The notes: generated from the sequence alone by a model not told the origin. A stretch of DNA of 6,527 nt from Verrucomicrobiota bacterium (GCA_021160185.1 JAGHDA010000200.1:1-6527); one strand, 5' to 3'; counted from the stretch's first letter, positions 1 through 5,452 are shown. A program made the numbers and translations.

Positions 1-339
1 CAGCCCGGCTTGGGCGAGTTCGCTGACGCCGTAGGGCAGCTCGGCCGAGCATTCATTCATCGCCTTGGCGATCCCTTCGTCCACCAGGTTCACGACGAAT
101 TCCTGAGTGAGCTGGATATTTCGCGGCGTGTCTTTCTGCCGGCCGTCTTCCTTGTCTCCGGCGGCGAAGATCAGCAACGGCGGTCGGGTTCCCAGCAGAT
201 TGAAGAAACTGTAGGGGGCGGCGTTCACGACGCCGTCCGCTCCGACGGTGGTGATCAGGGCGATCGGCCGGGGGGCGATCAGCGCGCCGAGAACGGACGC
301 GGCGCGAGAGGCGTGTTCTCCTTCCAGGTTTAATTCCAT
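1..339 (-). CDS. Flavin reductase-like FMN-binding protein (3' end outside window)
   Basis: This is the N-terminal 113 residues of a flavin reductase-family protein (COG1853, DIM6/NTAB type, FMN-binding split barrel); the frame is open to the window edge. The start at 339 has an AAGGAG-type ribosome site about 9 bases upstream. The family signature is clear: LGALIAPRPIALITT (residues 17-31), then ADGVVNAAPYSFFN (34-47), the stretch that normally wraps the FMN phosphate and isoalloxazine. Next come KDTPRNI (69-75), EFVVNLVDE (80-88), and a segment ending in an ELAQAGL-like motif at the edge. Members bind FMN and act as flavin reductases or related cytoplasmic flavoproteins; the substrate cannot be told. 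No signal peptide is visible. It lies downstream of the cytochrome gene on the same strand, 138 bases away and behind a strong hairpin, so cotranscription is uncertain. Family assignment is confident; specific function is not. Confidence 0.9.
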   Translation of the reverse strand, partial: MELNLEGEHASRAASVLGALIAPRPIALITTVGADGVVNAAPYSFFNLLGTRPPLLIFAAGDKEDGRQKDTPRNIQLTQEFVVNLVDEGIAKAMNECSAELPYGVSELAQAGL

Positions 340-435
340 AGCGCCTTCTCCTTCGGCGGCTATCTTCCCGGAGGCAGCGGGGGGCGGTCAAGCGCTATTA
401 AGCTGCTTTGCTTTTCTGCTAATTAATCGCCTCCT

Positions 436-464
436 CAGAGAGCGCCGCCAAACGGCGCTCTCTG
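436..464. repeat. Perfect 12-bp inverted repeat (hairpin, possible terminator)
   Basis: CAGAGAGCGCCG at 436-447 and its exact complement at 453-464 are separated by a 5-base loop. It starts 13 bases past the cytochrome stop codon on the minus strand, where a transcription terminator would be expected. However, no T-run follows on either strand: the minus strand continues AGGAGGCGATTAATTAG. It could be a factor-dependent terminator, an mRNA 3'-end stabiliser or a processing site. The stem is certain; its role is inferred. Confidence 0.6.
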
Positions 465-477
465 GGCGGGCCGACCA

Positions 478-1044
478 CTACTTCCAGTGGAAGCGGCGTT
501 TCGCCATCCGATGTTTGCCGTGGCAATCGGTGCAGACCTTATCAGGCGAGCCTGTGTGCAGCGAGACGCTCTTGTGACAGTGGAGGCAGAAGGCATTGAT
601 CGCGTTCCGCGTGTACATTTTATCCGGCGGAGTGCCGTTGCCGCCGCGCGCCCAGGATTCGTCGTCGATATGCGCGTCGGAGGGGCCGTGGCAGTCGGCG
701 CAGCTTACCCCGGCTTGGGCGTGGGTGAGAGTGAGCTGCTCGGTCTGGAAATTGATGTGGCACACGAAGCAGCGGCTGTTGTCCGCACCGCCATTCGCAG
801 CGGGCGCAGGGCCGGAGTCTGCAAGGAGCAGCGGCGCCTCGTCAGGCAGAGGTTGGGCTGTGGGGCCTGACACCGTAGTCTTTGGCGATTGCCTTGCGAC
901 CGCGGCCGCGGGGGCTTTTGCGGCTTTGGATGGGGCGGGTTCCGGCGCGACCCTCTGGGTGGAGCAGCCTGCCAGCGCCGCGAGCCCCGCGGCGAGAAGA
1001 GAGATTCCAAATAAAGGCCCTCTATTCATGATTATGAACCACAT
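478..1044 (-). CDS. Tetraheme c-type cytochrome lipoprotein
   Basis: Predicted exported electron-transfer protein of 188 residues. The N-terminus has a hydrophobic segment and a clean lipobox, L24-A-G-C27, so the mature protein should be lipid-anchored at Cys27. An Ala/Pro-rich linker (about 30-85) precedes a compact heme domain with four CXXCH motifs: C92-H96, C115-H119, C153-H157 and C171-H175. Four further histidines (H108, H125, H163, H178) could provide the second axial ligands; H186 is spare. The spacing and the motif around MYTRNAIN...CLHCH...CTDCHGKHR resemble small cytochrome c3-like/doubled-CXXCH proteins common in environmental bacteria. The start is uncertain: the ATG at 1044 has AGAAG directly against it, and the in-frame ATG at 1029 (183 residues, giving a more typical MNR- signal peptide) has no well-spaced ribosome site. 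It is the last gene of the probable LamG-reductase-cytochrome operon, 70 bases after the reductase stop. The electron partner is unknown. Confidence 0.92.
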   Translation of the reverse strand: MWFIIMNRGPLFGISLLAAGLAALAGCSTQRVAPEPAPSKAAKAPAAAVARQSPKTTVSGPTAQPLPDEAPLLLADSGPAPAANGGADNSRCFVCHINFQTEQLTLTHAQAGVSCADCHGPSDAHIDDESWARGGNGTPPDKMYTRNAINAFCLHCHKSVSLHTGSPDKVCTDCHGKHRMAKRRFHWK

Positions 1045-1114
1045 CTTCTGCGGACTTGCCGCATTCCTCTCAGAAGTTTTCCCTTATTGGATTTCCGGAG
1101 TGAGTCAGCCTTTC

Positions 1115-2125
1115 TTAGACGTACTCCCAATCCCGCAGCCACTGATAAGAGCGGGGCAAGCGCGCCCAGGTCTCGCGGTTAAGCTGATCCAATTCCTGGA
1201 ACTCGGCTATGTCGTATTGTTTGCGCTCCTTCACGGCCAGGGCCACGTTGTCCACCTGGTCCAGGCTGTTCATGCCGGGGATGGGATGCACGTCGGTGGC
1301 ATAGAGGATGTAGCGGATTGCCAGCCGCGCCCGCCTCATGTCTTCGTCGCGGTCGCCGGTGAAGAGGGAGCCTGCGGCGAAGGGCTTGATCCCCACCGCG
1401 CCTATGTCGCATTTCTTCAGCGCGTCGAAGAGACTGTCTTTGGGGGCGCGCTTCGACATGGTGGTGAAGGGGAAGCAAACCACCTCGACTTCCGGGAAAT
1501 ACTCGACCATGAACTTGATCCAACGCCGGTCATGGGTAGAGAAGCCGATGTGGCCGACCTTGCCCTGTTTCTTGGCGGTTGTCAGCGCTTCGACGATCTC
1601 GCAGGAAGTGTTGAAAGTATGCCGACCGCCCGGCTCGTAGCAGGTGATGCGCCATACGTCGACGTAGTCCAGCTTGGTTTTGAGGAGCAGCTCGTCGATC
1701 GCTTCCATGAGCTTCTTTGCGGTGCGGTACTCGGGATTCCGAGGCTCCTTGGAGCCGTGGGAAACGAGCAGATGCATCTTCTTGCCGATCGCGCGCAACG
1801 CGCCCGCGTCCCGGACCGCTTCGTTCCACCAGGCGCAATCGATGAAGTTGATGCCCGCCTGGATGCAGCGATCGATGATTTGGGCTCGCTCTTTGGGATT
1901 GCTGCGCGAGTGCCCTCCCAACCCGACGCTGGAAACCATGAGGCCCGTTTTCCCCAGCCGCCGGTACTCCATGTTGGGGTTGTAGTGGAGGATCTTCGAG
2001 GCGTCCGATGCGGCGGCGTGAGCCGTTTGGGTTGCGCCCGCCGCGCCGGCGAGGAACGCGCCTCCCGCCGCCATCGCGCTGGTCTTGACGAAGTCTCTTC
2101 GGTTCATCTTGTTTTCGGTGTTCAT
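1115..2125 (-). CDS. Tat-exported aldo/keto reductase-family protein
   Basis: A 336-residue TIM-barrel protein of the aldo/keto reductase superfamily. Residues 8-14 (NRRDFVK) form a twin-arginine motif, followed by an Ala/Gly-rich hydrophobic stretch and a likely cleavage near 37 (AHA), so it should cross the membrane folded, probably with its cofactor. Family landmarks: YRRLGKTGLMVSSVGLGG (54-71), GINFIDCA (91-98), LDYVDVW (152-158), GKVGHIGFSTH (188-198) and GIKPFAAGSLF (245-255, the nucleotide-binding region). The usual catalytic tetrad is degenerate: Asp96 is present, but the expected Tyr falls on Asn101, the Lys on about His123 and the His on Thr161. There is no C-terminal 4Fe-4S domain. 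The start at 2125 is fixed by GGAGGAG 6 bases upstream, which keeps the signal intact. It lies between the LamG gene (37-base gap) and the cytochrome gene (70-base gap), all on one strand. Substrate, and whether NAD(P)H is used, are unknown. Confidence 0.9.
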   Translation of the reverse strand: MNTENKMNRRDFVKTSAMAAGGAFLAGAAGATQTAHAAASDASKILHYNPNMEYRRLGKTGLMVSSVGLGGHSRSNPKERAQIIDRCIQAGINFIDCAWWNEAVRDAGALRAIGKKMHLLVSHGSKEPRNPEYRTAKKLMEAIDELLLKTKLDYVDVWRITCYEPGGRHTFNTSCEIVEALTTAKKQGKVGHIGFSTHDRRWIKFMVEYFPEVEVVCFPFTTMSKRAPKDSLFDALKKCDIGAVGIKPFAAGSLFTGDRDEDMRRARLAIRYILYATDVHPIPGMNSLDQVDNVALAVKERKQYDIAEFQELDQLNRETWARLPRSYQWLRDWEYV

Positions 2126-2162
2126 AGTTTCTCCTCCAGATTGGCTGGTTCTTTTCCGATTT

Positions 2163-2915
2163 TCAGTTAGCGGCTTGGTCTTTCTGATAGAGCGCCTTGA
2201 TTTCCTCGGCGGACAGCGCCCGGTCGTAGATGCGCAGCTCGTCCAGCGCGCCCGCGAAACCGCGGCCGATGCGCACTTCCATTTCTTCCCCGGTCACCAA
2301 CGGCCACAAATCGAGCAGCCCGATGTCGTCCACTGTGGCCACTTCGCCGTCCAAGTAGAGCTTGCCGTGCGTTTGGAACCAAGGCGGATCGCCCTCGCGC
2401 AGGACGACTGCGACCTGATGCCACTTGCCGTCGTGGATTTGATCGCGCATGTAGTAGTAGCCGCCGCGGGGGCTGACTCCCACGTGGCCCCGGATGAATC
2501 CCACCGTCCACATCTTTCCAAAATCATTTTTCCCCCAGGCCACGATTTCTCCCCGTGACCGGCGGGTTTTGACCCAGGCATAGACGGTTCGGGCGTGGGC
2601 TCCTGTGACGCCTCGATAGCCGGGAACAATCAGGATCTTGTTCCCGCCGTCGAACTGCAGCGCCTTGCCTGCTTTTCCGGGAACGGAATGTCCGTCCAGC
2701 TTCCAGTCTCCTCGACAAACCGCGTCCCGGCCGCGGCCGGAGCTGTCCCGCGCTTGGGTTCCGGCGGTTTCCTCGAAGCGCCACCAAGCCTGGAGCCCCG
2801 CTTCCTTGGCCTCAGCGGCGCGCGCGCCGAGCGGCGTCCCGCATCCCGCGCCGACCGCGAGAAGGGCGAAGAAAATCAATCGTCCCGTCCCGTTTGAAGA
2901 GAAATGCTTTTTCAT
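2163..2915 (-). CDS. LamG-domain (concanavalin A-like) exported protein
   Basis: A 250-residue exported protein made almost entirely of one LamG/concanavalin A-like jelly-roll domain. The N-terminus has MKK, a hydrophobic core (13-24) and either a weak lipobox ending at Cys25 (Gly at -3 is not ideal) or signal peptidase I cleavage after ARA33. The domain opens with LQAWWRFEETAGTQARDSSG (41-60), continues with KALQFDG (84-90), YAWVKT (112-117), DGKWHQVAVV (162-171) and KLYLDGEV (185-192), and closes with the classic FAGALDELRIYDRALSAEEI (220-239). Such domains bind carbohydrates or act as structural modules; no catalytic residues of a glycosidase are recognisable, so binding or scaffolding is more likely than hydrolysis. 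The start at 2915 has GGAGG about 6 bases upstream. It is the first gene of the probable operon with the Tat reductase and the tetraheme cytochrome. Ligand unknown. Confidence 0.88.
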   Translation of the reverse strand: MKKHFSSNGTGRLIFFALLAVGAGCGTPLGARAAEAKEAGLQAWWRFEETAGTQARDSSGRGRDAVCRGDWKLDGHSVPGKAGKALQFDGGNKILIVPGYRGVTGAHARTVYAWVKTRRSRGEIVAWGKNDFGKMWTVGFIRGHVGVSPRGGYYYMRDQIHDGKWHQVAVVLREGDPPWFQTHGKLYLDGEVATVDDIGLLDLWPLVTGEEMEVRIGRGFAGALDELRIYDRALSAEEIKALYQKDQAAN

Positions 2916-2933
2916 TGTTAGCCTCCGCCTTCC

Positions 2934-2962
2934 GGTTTATCGCCTTTTGGGTTGCCGGTCAA
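2934..2962 (-). promoter_or_regulatory. Candidate promoter for the LamG operon
   Basis: On the minus strand TTGACC (2962-2957) is followed after 17 bases by TAAACC (2939-2934). The -35 is good, but the -10 is poor (3 of 6 to consensus), and the implied leader of about 12 bases would barely hold the ribosome site. The real promoter may lie further upstream in the divergent gap. Confidence 0.25.
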
Positions 2963-2975
2963 GGTTTCCTCCGCG

Positions 2976-2985
2976 CTCGATCGAG
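2976..2985. repeat. 10-bp palindrome in divergent intergenic region
   Basis: CTCGATCGAG is a perfect palindrome roughly midway between the divergent LamG gene (start 2915) and the DUF883 gene (start 3080), embedded in a wider imperfect TCCTC...GAGGA dyad. The position would suit an operator for either direction, but a 10-bp palindrome can easily arise by chance in GC-rich DNA. Confidence 0.25.
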
Positions 2986-3031
2986 GAGACTTTCGCGTTG
3001 GACAATGCGCGGTGGCGAGACGGAAAGTTTG

Positions 3032-3040
3032 TGGTATATT
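3032..3040 (+). promoter_or_regulatory. Candidate extended -10 promoter for the yqjDE-like operon
   Basis: TGGTATATT carries the TGn extension followed by TATATT (5 of 6 to the -10 consensus), 39 bases before the ATG of the DUF883 gene. No good -35 lies 17 bases upstream, as expected for an extended -10 promoter; TTGGAC at 2998-3003 is too far away. It is an AT-rich island in otherwise GC-rich DNA. Confidence 0.4.
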
Positions 3041-3079
3041 GAAGCGGATCGAATCGAACAAGCAAAGGAGGAGAGGCTT

Positions 3080-3376
3080 ATGAGCGAAGCGGATGTGAAC
3101 ACGGAACGGTTGGTTCAGGATCTGAAGACGGTGGCGCGGGACGCCGAGGAGTTGATGAAGGCGACGGCCGACATGGCCGGCGAGAAGGCCGCCGAGGTCA
3201 AGAGCCGCCTCACGAGCATCGCCGAGAACGCCAAGACCGCGTGCCAGCGGCTCGAAGAGCAGGCGAGCGTCCATGTTGAAAACGCCGACAAGGTGATCCG
3301 GAGCCATCCCTATGAGTCGGTTGGAATCGCCTTCGGGGTCGGCGTTCTGCTCGGGGTGCTTCTGGGGCGGAAATGA
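3080..3376 (+). CDS. DUF883 / YqjD-ElaB-type tail-anchored membrane protein
   Basis: A 98-residue protein of the DUF883 (YqjD/ElaB) family. Residues 1-72 are a charged, Ala/Glu/Lys-rich helix likely to form a coiled coil in the cytoplasm. This is followed by the family hallmark HPYESVGIAFGVGVLLGVLLGRK (76-98, here read as HPxxS-VG then a Gly-patterned segment with G82, G86, G88, G92, G96), a single C-terminal membrane anchor ending in GRK. Enterobacterial relatives are inner-membrane proteins that associate with ribosomes in stationary phase or stress; that role is known for relatives and only inferred here. The open frame extends upstream to 2894, but the ATG at 3080 is clearly the start: AAGGAGGAG lies 6-14 bases before it and the family similarity begins there. 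It is the first gene of a tight operon; the next start is 6 bases after its stop. Confidence 0.92.
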   Translation: MSEADVNTERLVQDLKTVARDAEELMKATADMAGEKAAEVKSRLTSIAENAKTACQRLEEQASVHVENADKVIRSHPYESVGIAFGVGVLLGVLLGRK

Positions 3377-3382
3377 GGCGTG

Positions 3383-3778
3383 ATGGATCCCCGATCGGAG
3401 GGAAACGCCGGTTTGCTTGGGTCGCTGCGCCGCATGGCGGCGCTGTTCGTGGCGACATTGGCAAACCGGTTTGAGCTGTTCATCGTCGAGCTTCAGGAAG
3501 AAGGCCGCCGGAGTCTCCGGCTCCTGATCTGGACGGCGGCGGCGGGAGTGTGCGCCCTGATGGCGCTCATCCTGCTCAATTTCCTGGTGCTCGCGATTTT
3601 TTGGGAGAGCGCGCGCCTGCCTGCGGCGGTCGGCCTGTTGCTTTTTCATATTGGGGCCGCGCTTTACGGGGTTCGCCGCGCCCGCCGTCTGCTTCGAGAA
3701 AGCGCGCCTTTCGCCGCCACATTGGAGGAACTAAAGAAGGACAGGGCATGTTTGGAAGGCAAGAGGCCGAACTCCTGA
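3383..3778 (+). CDS. YqjE-type / phage holin superfamily-like membrane protein
   Basis: A 131-residue inner-membrane protein of the YqjE type (Pfam Phage_holin_3_6, formerly DUF1469). An amphipathic N-terminal helix (about 10-47, with RFELFIVELQEEGRRS at 29-44) precedes two hydrophobic segments, about 49-75 and 80-97, then a basic turn VRRARRLL (97-104) and a charged C-terminal tail. The holin name is a family label; there are no phage genes nearby and the partner is the DUF883 gene, exactly as in the yqjD-yqjE pair of enterobacteria, so this is a chromosomal membrane protein rather than a lysis protein. Start: the ATG at 3383 sits 4 bases after GAGG that overlaps the previous stop; an adjoining GTG at 3380 is a less likely alternative. 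Precise function of the family is not known. Confidence 0.88.
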   Translation: MDPRSEGNAGLLGSLRRMAALFVATLANRFELFIVELQEEGRRSLRLLIWTAAAGVCALMALILLNFLVLAIFWESARLPAAVGLLLFHIGAALYGVRRARRLLRESAPFAATLEELKKDRACLEGKRPNS

Positions 3779-4098
3779 AGCTTCGCAAGCGGGCTTTGCA
3801 ATTGGAGAGCGAGCTCAACCGCTTGGCCCTGATGGCCGAGTGGCGGCGAGTCCGCTCGATCGGTTTCTGGGCGGACGAATGGCGGCGCGGGCTGCGCGGC
3901 TTGAAGACCGCGGTGAGCCTCGCCCTCGCCGTAGGCTCGGCCCTGGGCGGGGGGCGCGAGCGGCGGCGCGGGGCGACCGGCAAGTTCGTCCGGTGGGCCC
4001 CGACGGCTTTGGCCGCCGCGGGGCGTTGGCTGCCCCGATTGCGCCGCCGCGGGGGGAAGACGGATCCGCCGCCCAAGGCGTTGCCGCCGCCGGCATAG
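3748..4098 (+). CDS. Small basic YqjK-like protein, third gene of the operon
   Basis: A 116-residue protein, overlapping the YqjE-like gene by 31 bases in another frame. The ATG at 3748 has AAGGA 6 bases upstream, inside the previous gene, which supports translation. An N-terminal charged helix (LLKLRKRALQLESELNRLAL, 9-28) leads into WRRVRSIGFWADEWRRGLRG (32-51), a short weakly hydrophobic stretch TAVSLALAVGSALGGG (54-69), an Arg-rich turn, a second apolar segment with tryptophans (82-95), and a basic, Pro-rich tail. Position, size and the coil-hydrophobic-KFVRW-type layout recall YqjK, which follows yqjE in E. coli, but similarity is too low for me to assert homology from sequence alone. It may be a peripheral or hairpin-inserted membrane partner of the two proteins before it. 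An intrinsic terminator follows 22 bases after the stop. Confidence 0.7.
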   Translation: MFGRQEAELLKLRKRALQLESELNRLALMAEWRRVRSIGFWADEWRRGLRGLKTAVSLALAVGSALGGGRERRRGATGKFVRWAPTALAAAGRWLPRLRRRGGKTDPPPKALPPPA

Positions 4099-4120
4099 CC
4101 TCGGGGCAGCCTACGCCTTG

Positions 4121-4157
4121 GCTCCCCCCTGCGTTGCGGCGGAGGGGAGCTTTTTTT
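4121..4157 (+). terminator. Strong intrinsic terminator of the yqjDE-like operon
   Basis: GCTCCCC (4121-4127) pairs with GGGGAGC (4144-4150); after one mismatch the stem continues with 4 more pairs (one G-T), then a 6-base loop, and seven T residues follow at 4151-4157. It begins 22 bases after the stop codon at 4098. This is a textbook Rho-independent terminator on the plus strand and separates the operon from the CBS gene. Confidence 0.88.
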
Positions 4158-4215
4158 ATCCCCTTTGATCGATCTTCTTCTGCTCCGATTGCGGACTCTT
4201 CGATTAGGGGCGGTC

Positions 4216-4238
4216 TTGACACGCGGTCCGGCGCGGAC
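4216..4238 (+). promoter_or_regulatory. Consensus -35 element with adjacent dyad, upstream of CBS gene
   Basis: A perfect TTGACA at 4216-4221 is followed by a small dyad GTCCG-GCG-CGGAC (4226-4238). The only AT-rich candidate for a -10 is the run AAAAACTGTAG from 4241, which fits the consensus poorly at any normal spacing. The region between the terminator at 4157 and the CBS start at 4304 must hold this gene's promoter, and this is the best candidate, but it is weak. Confidence 0.3.
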
Positions 4239-4303
4239 GCAAAAACTGTAGAGGAGATAAAAGCCGGCAACGAGGAGAGTTCGCAACCCGAGGAGCGAAG
4301 AAC

Positions 4304-4753
4304 ATGGAAGATCTGGCGCGGGTCGAGACGATTTTGAGGCAGAAAGGCGGCGCGGTGTGCTCGGTGAGGCCGGAGGAGACGGTTTTCCACGCCATCCGGA
4401 TCATGAAGGAGAAGGATATAGGAGCCGTGCTGGTGATGGGGGAAGGACGGTTGACGGGCATCCTGAGCGAGCGCGACTACGCGAGAAAGGCGGCGCTTGA
4501 AGGGAGAGATTCCCGCGCAACGCCGGTTCATGACATCTGCACGCGCGTCGTGGTGACGGTCAGCCCCGAGACGACCGTTCGGGAATGCTTGCAATTGATG
4601 ACCGACCGGCGGCTTCGGCATTTGCCGGTGGTGGAAGGAGACAAGGTGGTAGGGGTGGTTTCTATCGGCGATCTGGTCAAGTGGTTGATCAACGCCCTCA
4701 CCGCGCGGATCGATCAACTTCAGGCGTATATCTCCGGCGGTTATCCCAGTTGA
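4304..4753 (+). CDS. Stand-alone two-CBS-domain protein
   Basis: A 149-residue cytoplasmic protein consisting of a CBS pair (Bateman module) and little else. CBS1 spans about 14-68 (SVRPEETVFHAIRIMKEKDI, then GILSERDYARK at 52-62) and CBS2 about 75-130 (VVVTVSPETTVRECLQLM, then GVVSIGDLVKW at 117-127). The SERD (55-58) and SIGD (120-123) motifs supply the S/T-x-x-D signature that contacts adenosyl ribose or phosphate, so both sites look able to bind a nucleotide such as AMP, ATP or NADH. Such small proteins act as energy- or redox-sensing regulators of a partner protein; the partner is not evident here. A C-terminal helix (about 131-143) may support dimerisation. The start is supported by AGGAG 8 bases upstream. 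It is transcribed alone, after a terminator, and faces the peroxiredoxin gene. Confidence 0.92.
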   Translation: MEDLARVETILRQKGGAVCSVRPEETVFHAIRIMKEKDIGAVLVMGEGRLTGILSERDYARKAALEGRDSRATPVHDICTRVVVTVSPETTVRECLQLMTDRRLRHLPVVEGDKVVGVVSIGDLVKWLINALTARIDQLQAYISGGYPS

Positions 4754-4785
4754 GGGGATCGTTCCGGAGCGGCAGGGCGCGGGAC

Positions 4786-4809
4786 AAAAAACCCGGTCGA
4801 AGCCGGGTT
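4786..4809 (-). terminator. Intrinsic terminator of the peroxiredoxin gene
   Basis: AACCCGG (4790-4796) pairs with CCGGGTT (4803-4809) around a 6-base loop. Read on the minus strand, the stem runs into six consecutive T residues (4791-4786, two of them in the stem). It lies 31 bases past the peroxiredoxin stop. On the plus strand no T-run follows, so it may only partly stop transcripts from the convergent CBS gene. Confidence 0.82.
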
Positions 4810-4840
4810 GCAGCGCCAAGCAAAGAGAGGGCCGGCAGCT

Positions 4841-5452
4841 TCAGGAAAGCGCCTCGTGGACCTTGCCTACCAGGGCCTCGCCGGGCTTGAGGGTTTTCTC
4901 GCCTTGATGCCATTTGGCGGGGCAGGCCTCATCCGGATGGCCGGCGAGGTAGACGTTGGCTTCCACCTTCCGAACCAGTTCCGCAGCGTTGCGGCCCACG
5001 TTGTAGAAATTAACTTCCGAGCCTACCAGCTTGCCCTCCGGATTGATGATAAAAGTCCCGCGGAGGGCGAGGCCGGTGGTTTCGTCGTACACCCCGAACA
5101 GGCGGCTGACCGCGCCGGTGGGATCCTGGGCCATCGGGAATTTCACGTTGGCCAGAAGTTTCTCGCTTTGTAGCCAGGCCAGGTGGGTGAACTTGGTGTC
5201 CGTGGAGACCGAGACCACTTCCGCGCCGAGCTTTTGAAGCGTCTCGTAGTTCTCGGCGAGATCGGCCAGCTCAGTGGGACAAACGAAGGTGAAGTCCGCC
5301 GGGTAAAAGAGTAGGACGGTCCACTTGCCGGTCTTTTTGAGCTCTTCGAGGGAGATCTTGCCGAACTGTGAAGATTTGGGGTCGTAGGTCTCCATCTCAA
5401 AATTCGGCACATCCGCGCCGACTCGAATCGGTTGATTGTCTGCTACACACAT
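4841..5452 (-). CDS. ahpC: AhpC-type typical 2-Cys peroxiredoxin
   Basis: A 203-residue cytoplasmic thiol peroxidase that reduces hydrogen peroxide, alkyl hydroperoxides or peroxynitrite. The thioredoxin fold contains the active site PADFTFVCPTE (51-61) with Pro51, Thr55 and peroxidatic Cys58, the conserved Arg131 in LRGTFIINPEGK (130-141), and the resolving cysteine Cys177 in DEACPAKW (174-181), which forms the intersubunit disulfide. FYPADFTFVCPTELADLAE and STDTKFTHLAW are very close to E. coli AhpC, with a slightly longer N-terminus. The C-terminus ends soon after GKVHEAL without a YF motif, so it may be less sensitive to overoxidation than eukaryotic forms (inference). No ahpF lies next to it; the reductant may be AhpF or AhpD elsewhere, or a thioredoxin. 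The start at 5452 has a GGGATGG purine stretch just upstream, a moderate ribosome site. Single-gene unit with its own terminator, divergent from the outer-membrane protein gene. Confidence 0.96.
   Translation of the reverse strand: MCVADNQPIRVGADVPNFEMETYDPKSSQFGKISLEELKKTGKWTVLLFYPADFTFVCPTELADLAENYETLQKLGAEVVSVSTDTKFTHLAWLQSEKLLANVKFPMAQDPTGAVSRLFGVYDETTGLALRGTFIINPEGKLVGSEVNFYNVGRNAAELVRKVEANVYLAGHPDEACPAKWHQGEKTLKPGEALVGKVHEALS

Noticed and set aside
596..2170. A 524-codon open frame on the plus strand
   Set aside because: It lies antisense to the cytochrome and the aldo/keto reductase, both of which have clear motifs and export signals. Its product shows no recognisable domain; long antisense frames are common in GC-rich DNA.
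2998..3040. TTGGAC paired with TATATT as a standard sigma70 promoter
   Set aside because: The spacing is 31 bases, far beyond the 15-19 allowed. Only the extended -10 reading was kept.
2918..3649. A 243-codon open frame on the minus strand
   Set aside because: It is antisense to the DUF883 and YqjE-like genes, which match known families; its product is low-complexity Arg/Gln-rich.
3383..3778. Possible prophage holin
   Set aside because: The Pfam family name suggests phage, but the gene sits in a yqjDE-like operon with no endolysin, integrase or structural phage gene nearby.
4251..4303. Possible small gene after GAGGAG at 4251
   Set aside because: No ATG, GTG or TTG follows at usable distance with an open frame before the CBS start; the purine-rich stretches are probably leader sequence.
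3815..4819. A 334-codon open frame on the minus strand
   Set aside because: It runs antisense through the third yqj-like gene, a strong terminator and the CBS gene. Its product is Arg/Pro-rich with no domain, so it is a shadow frame.
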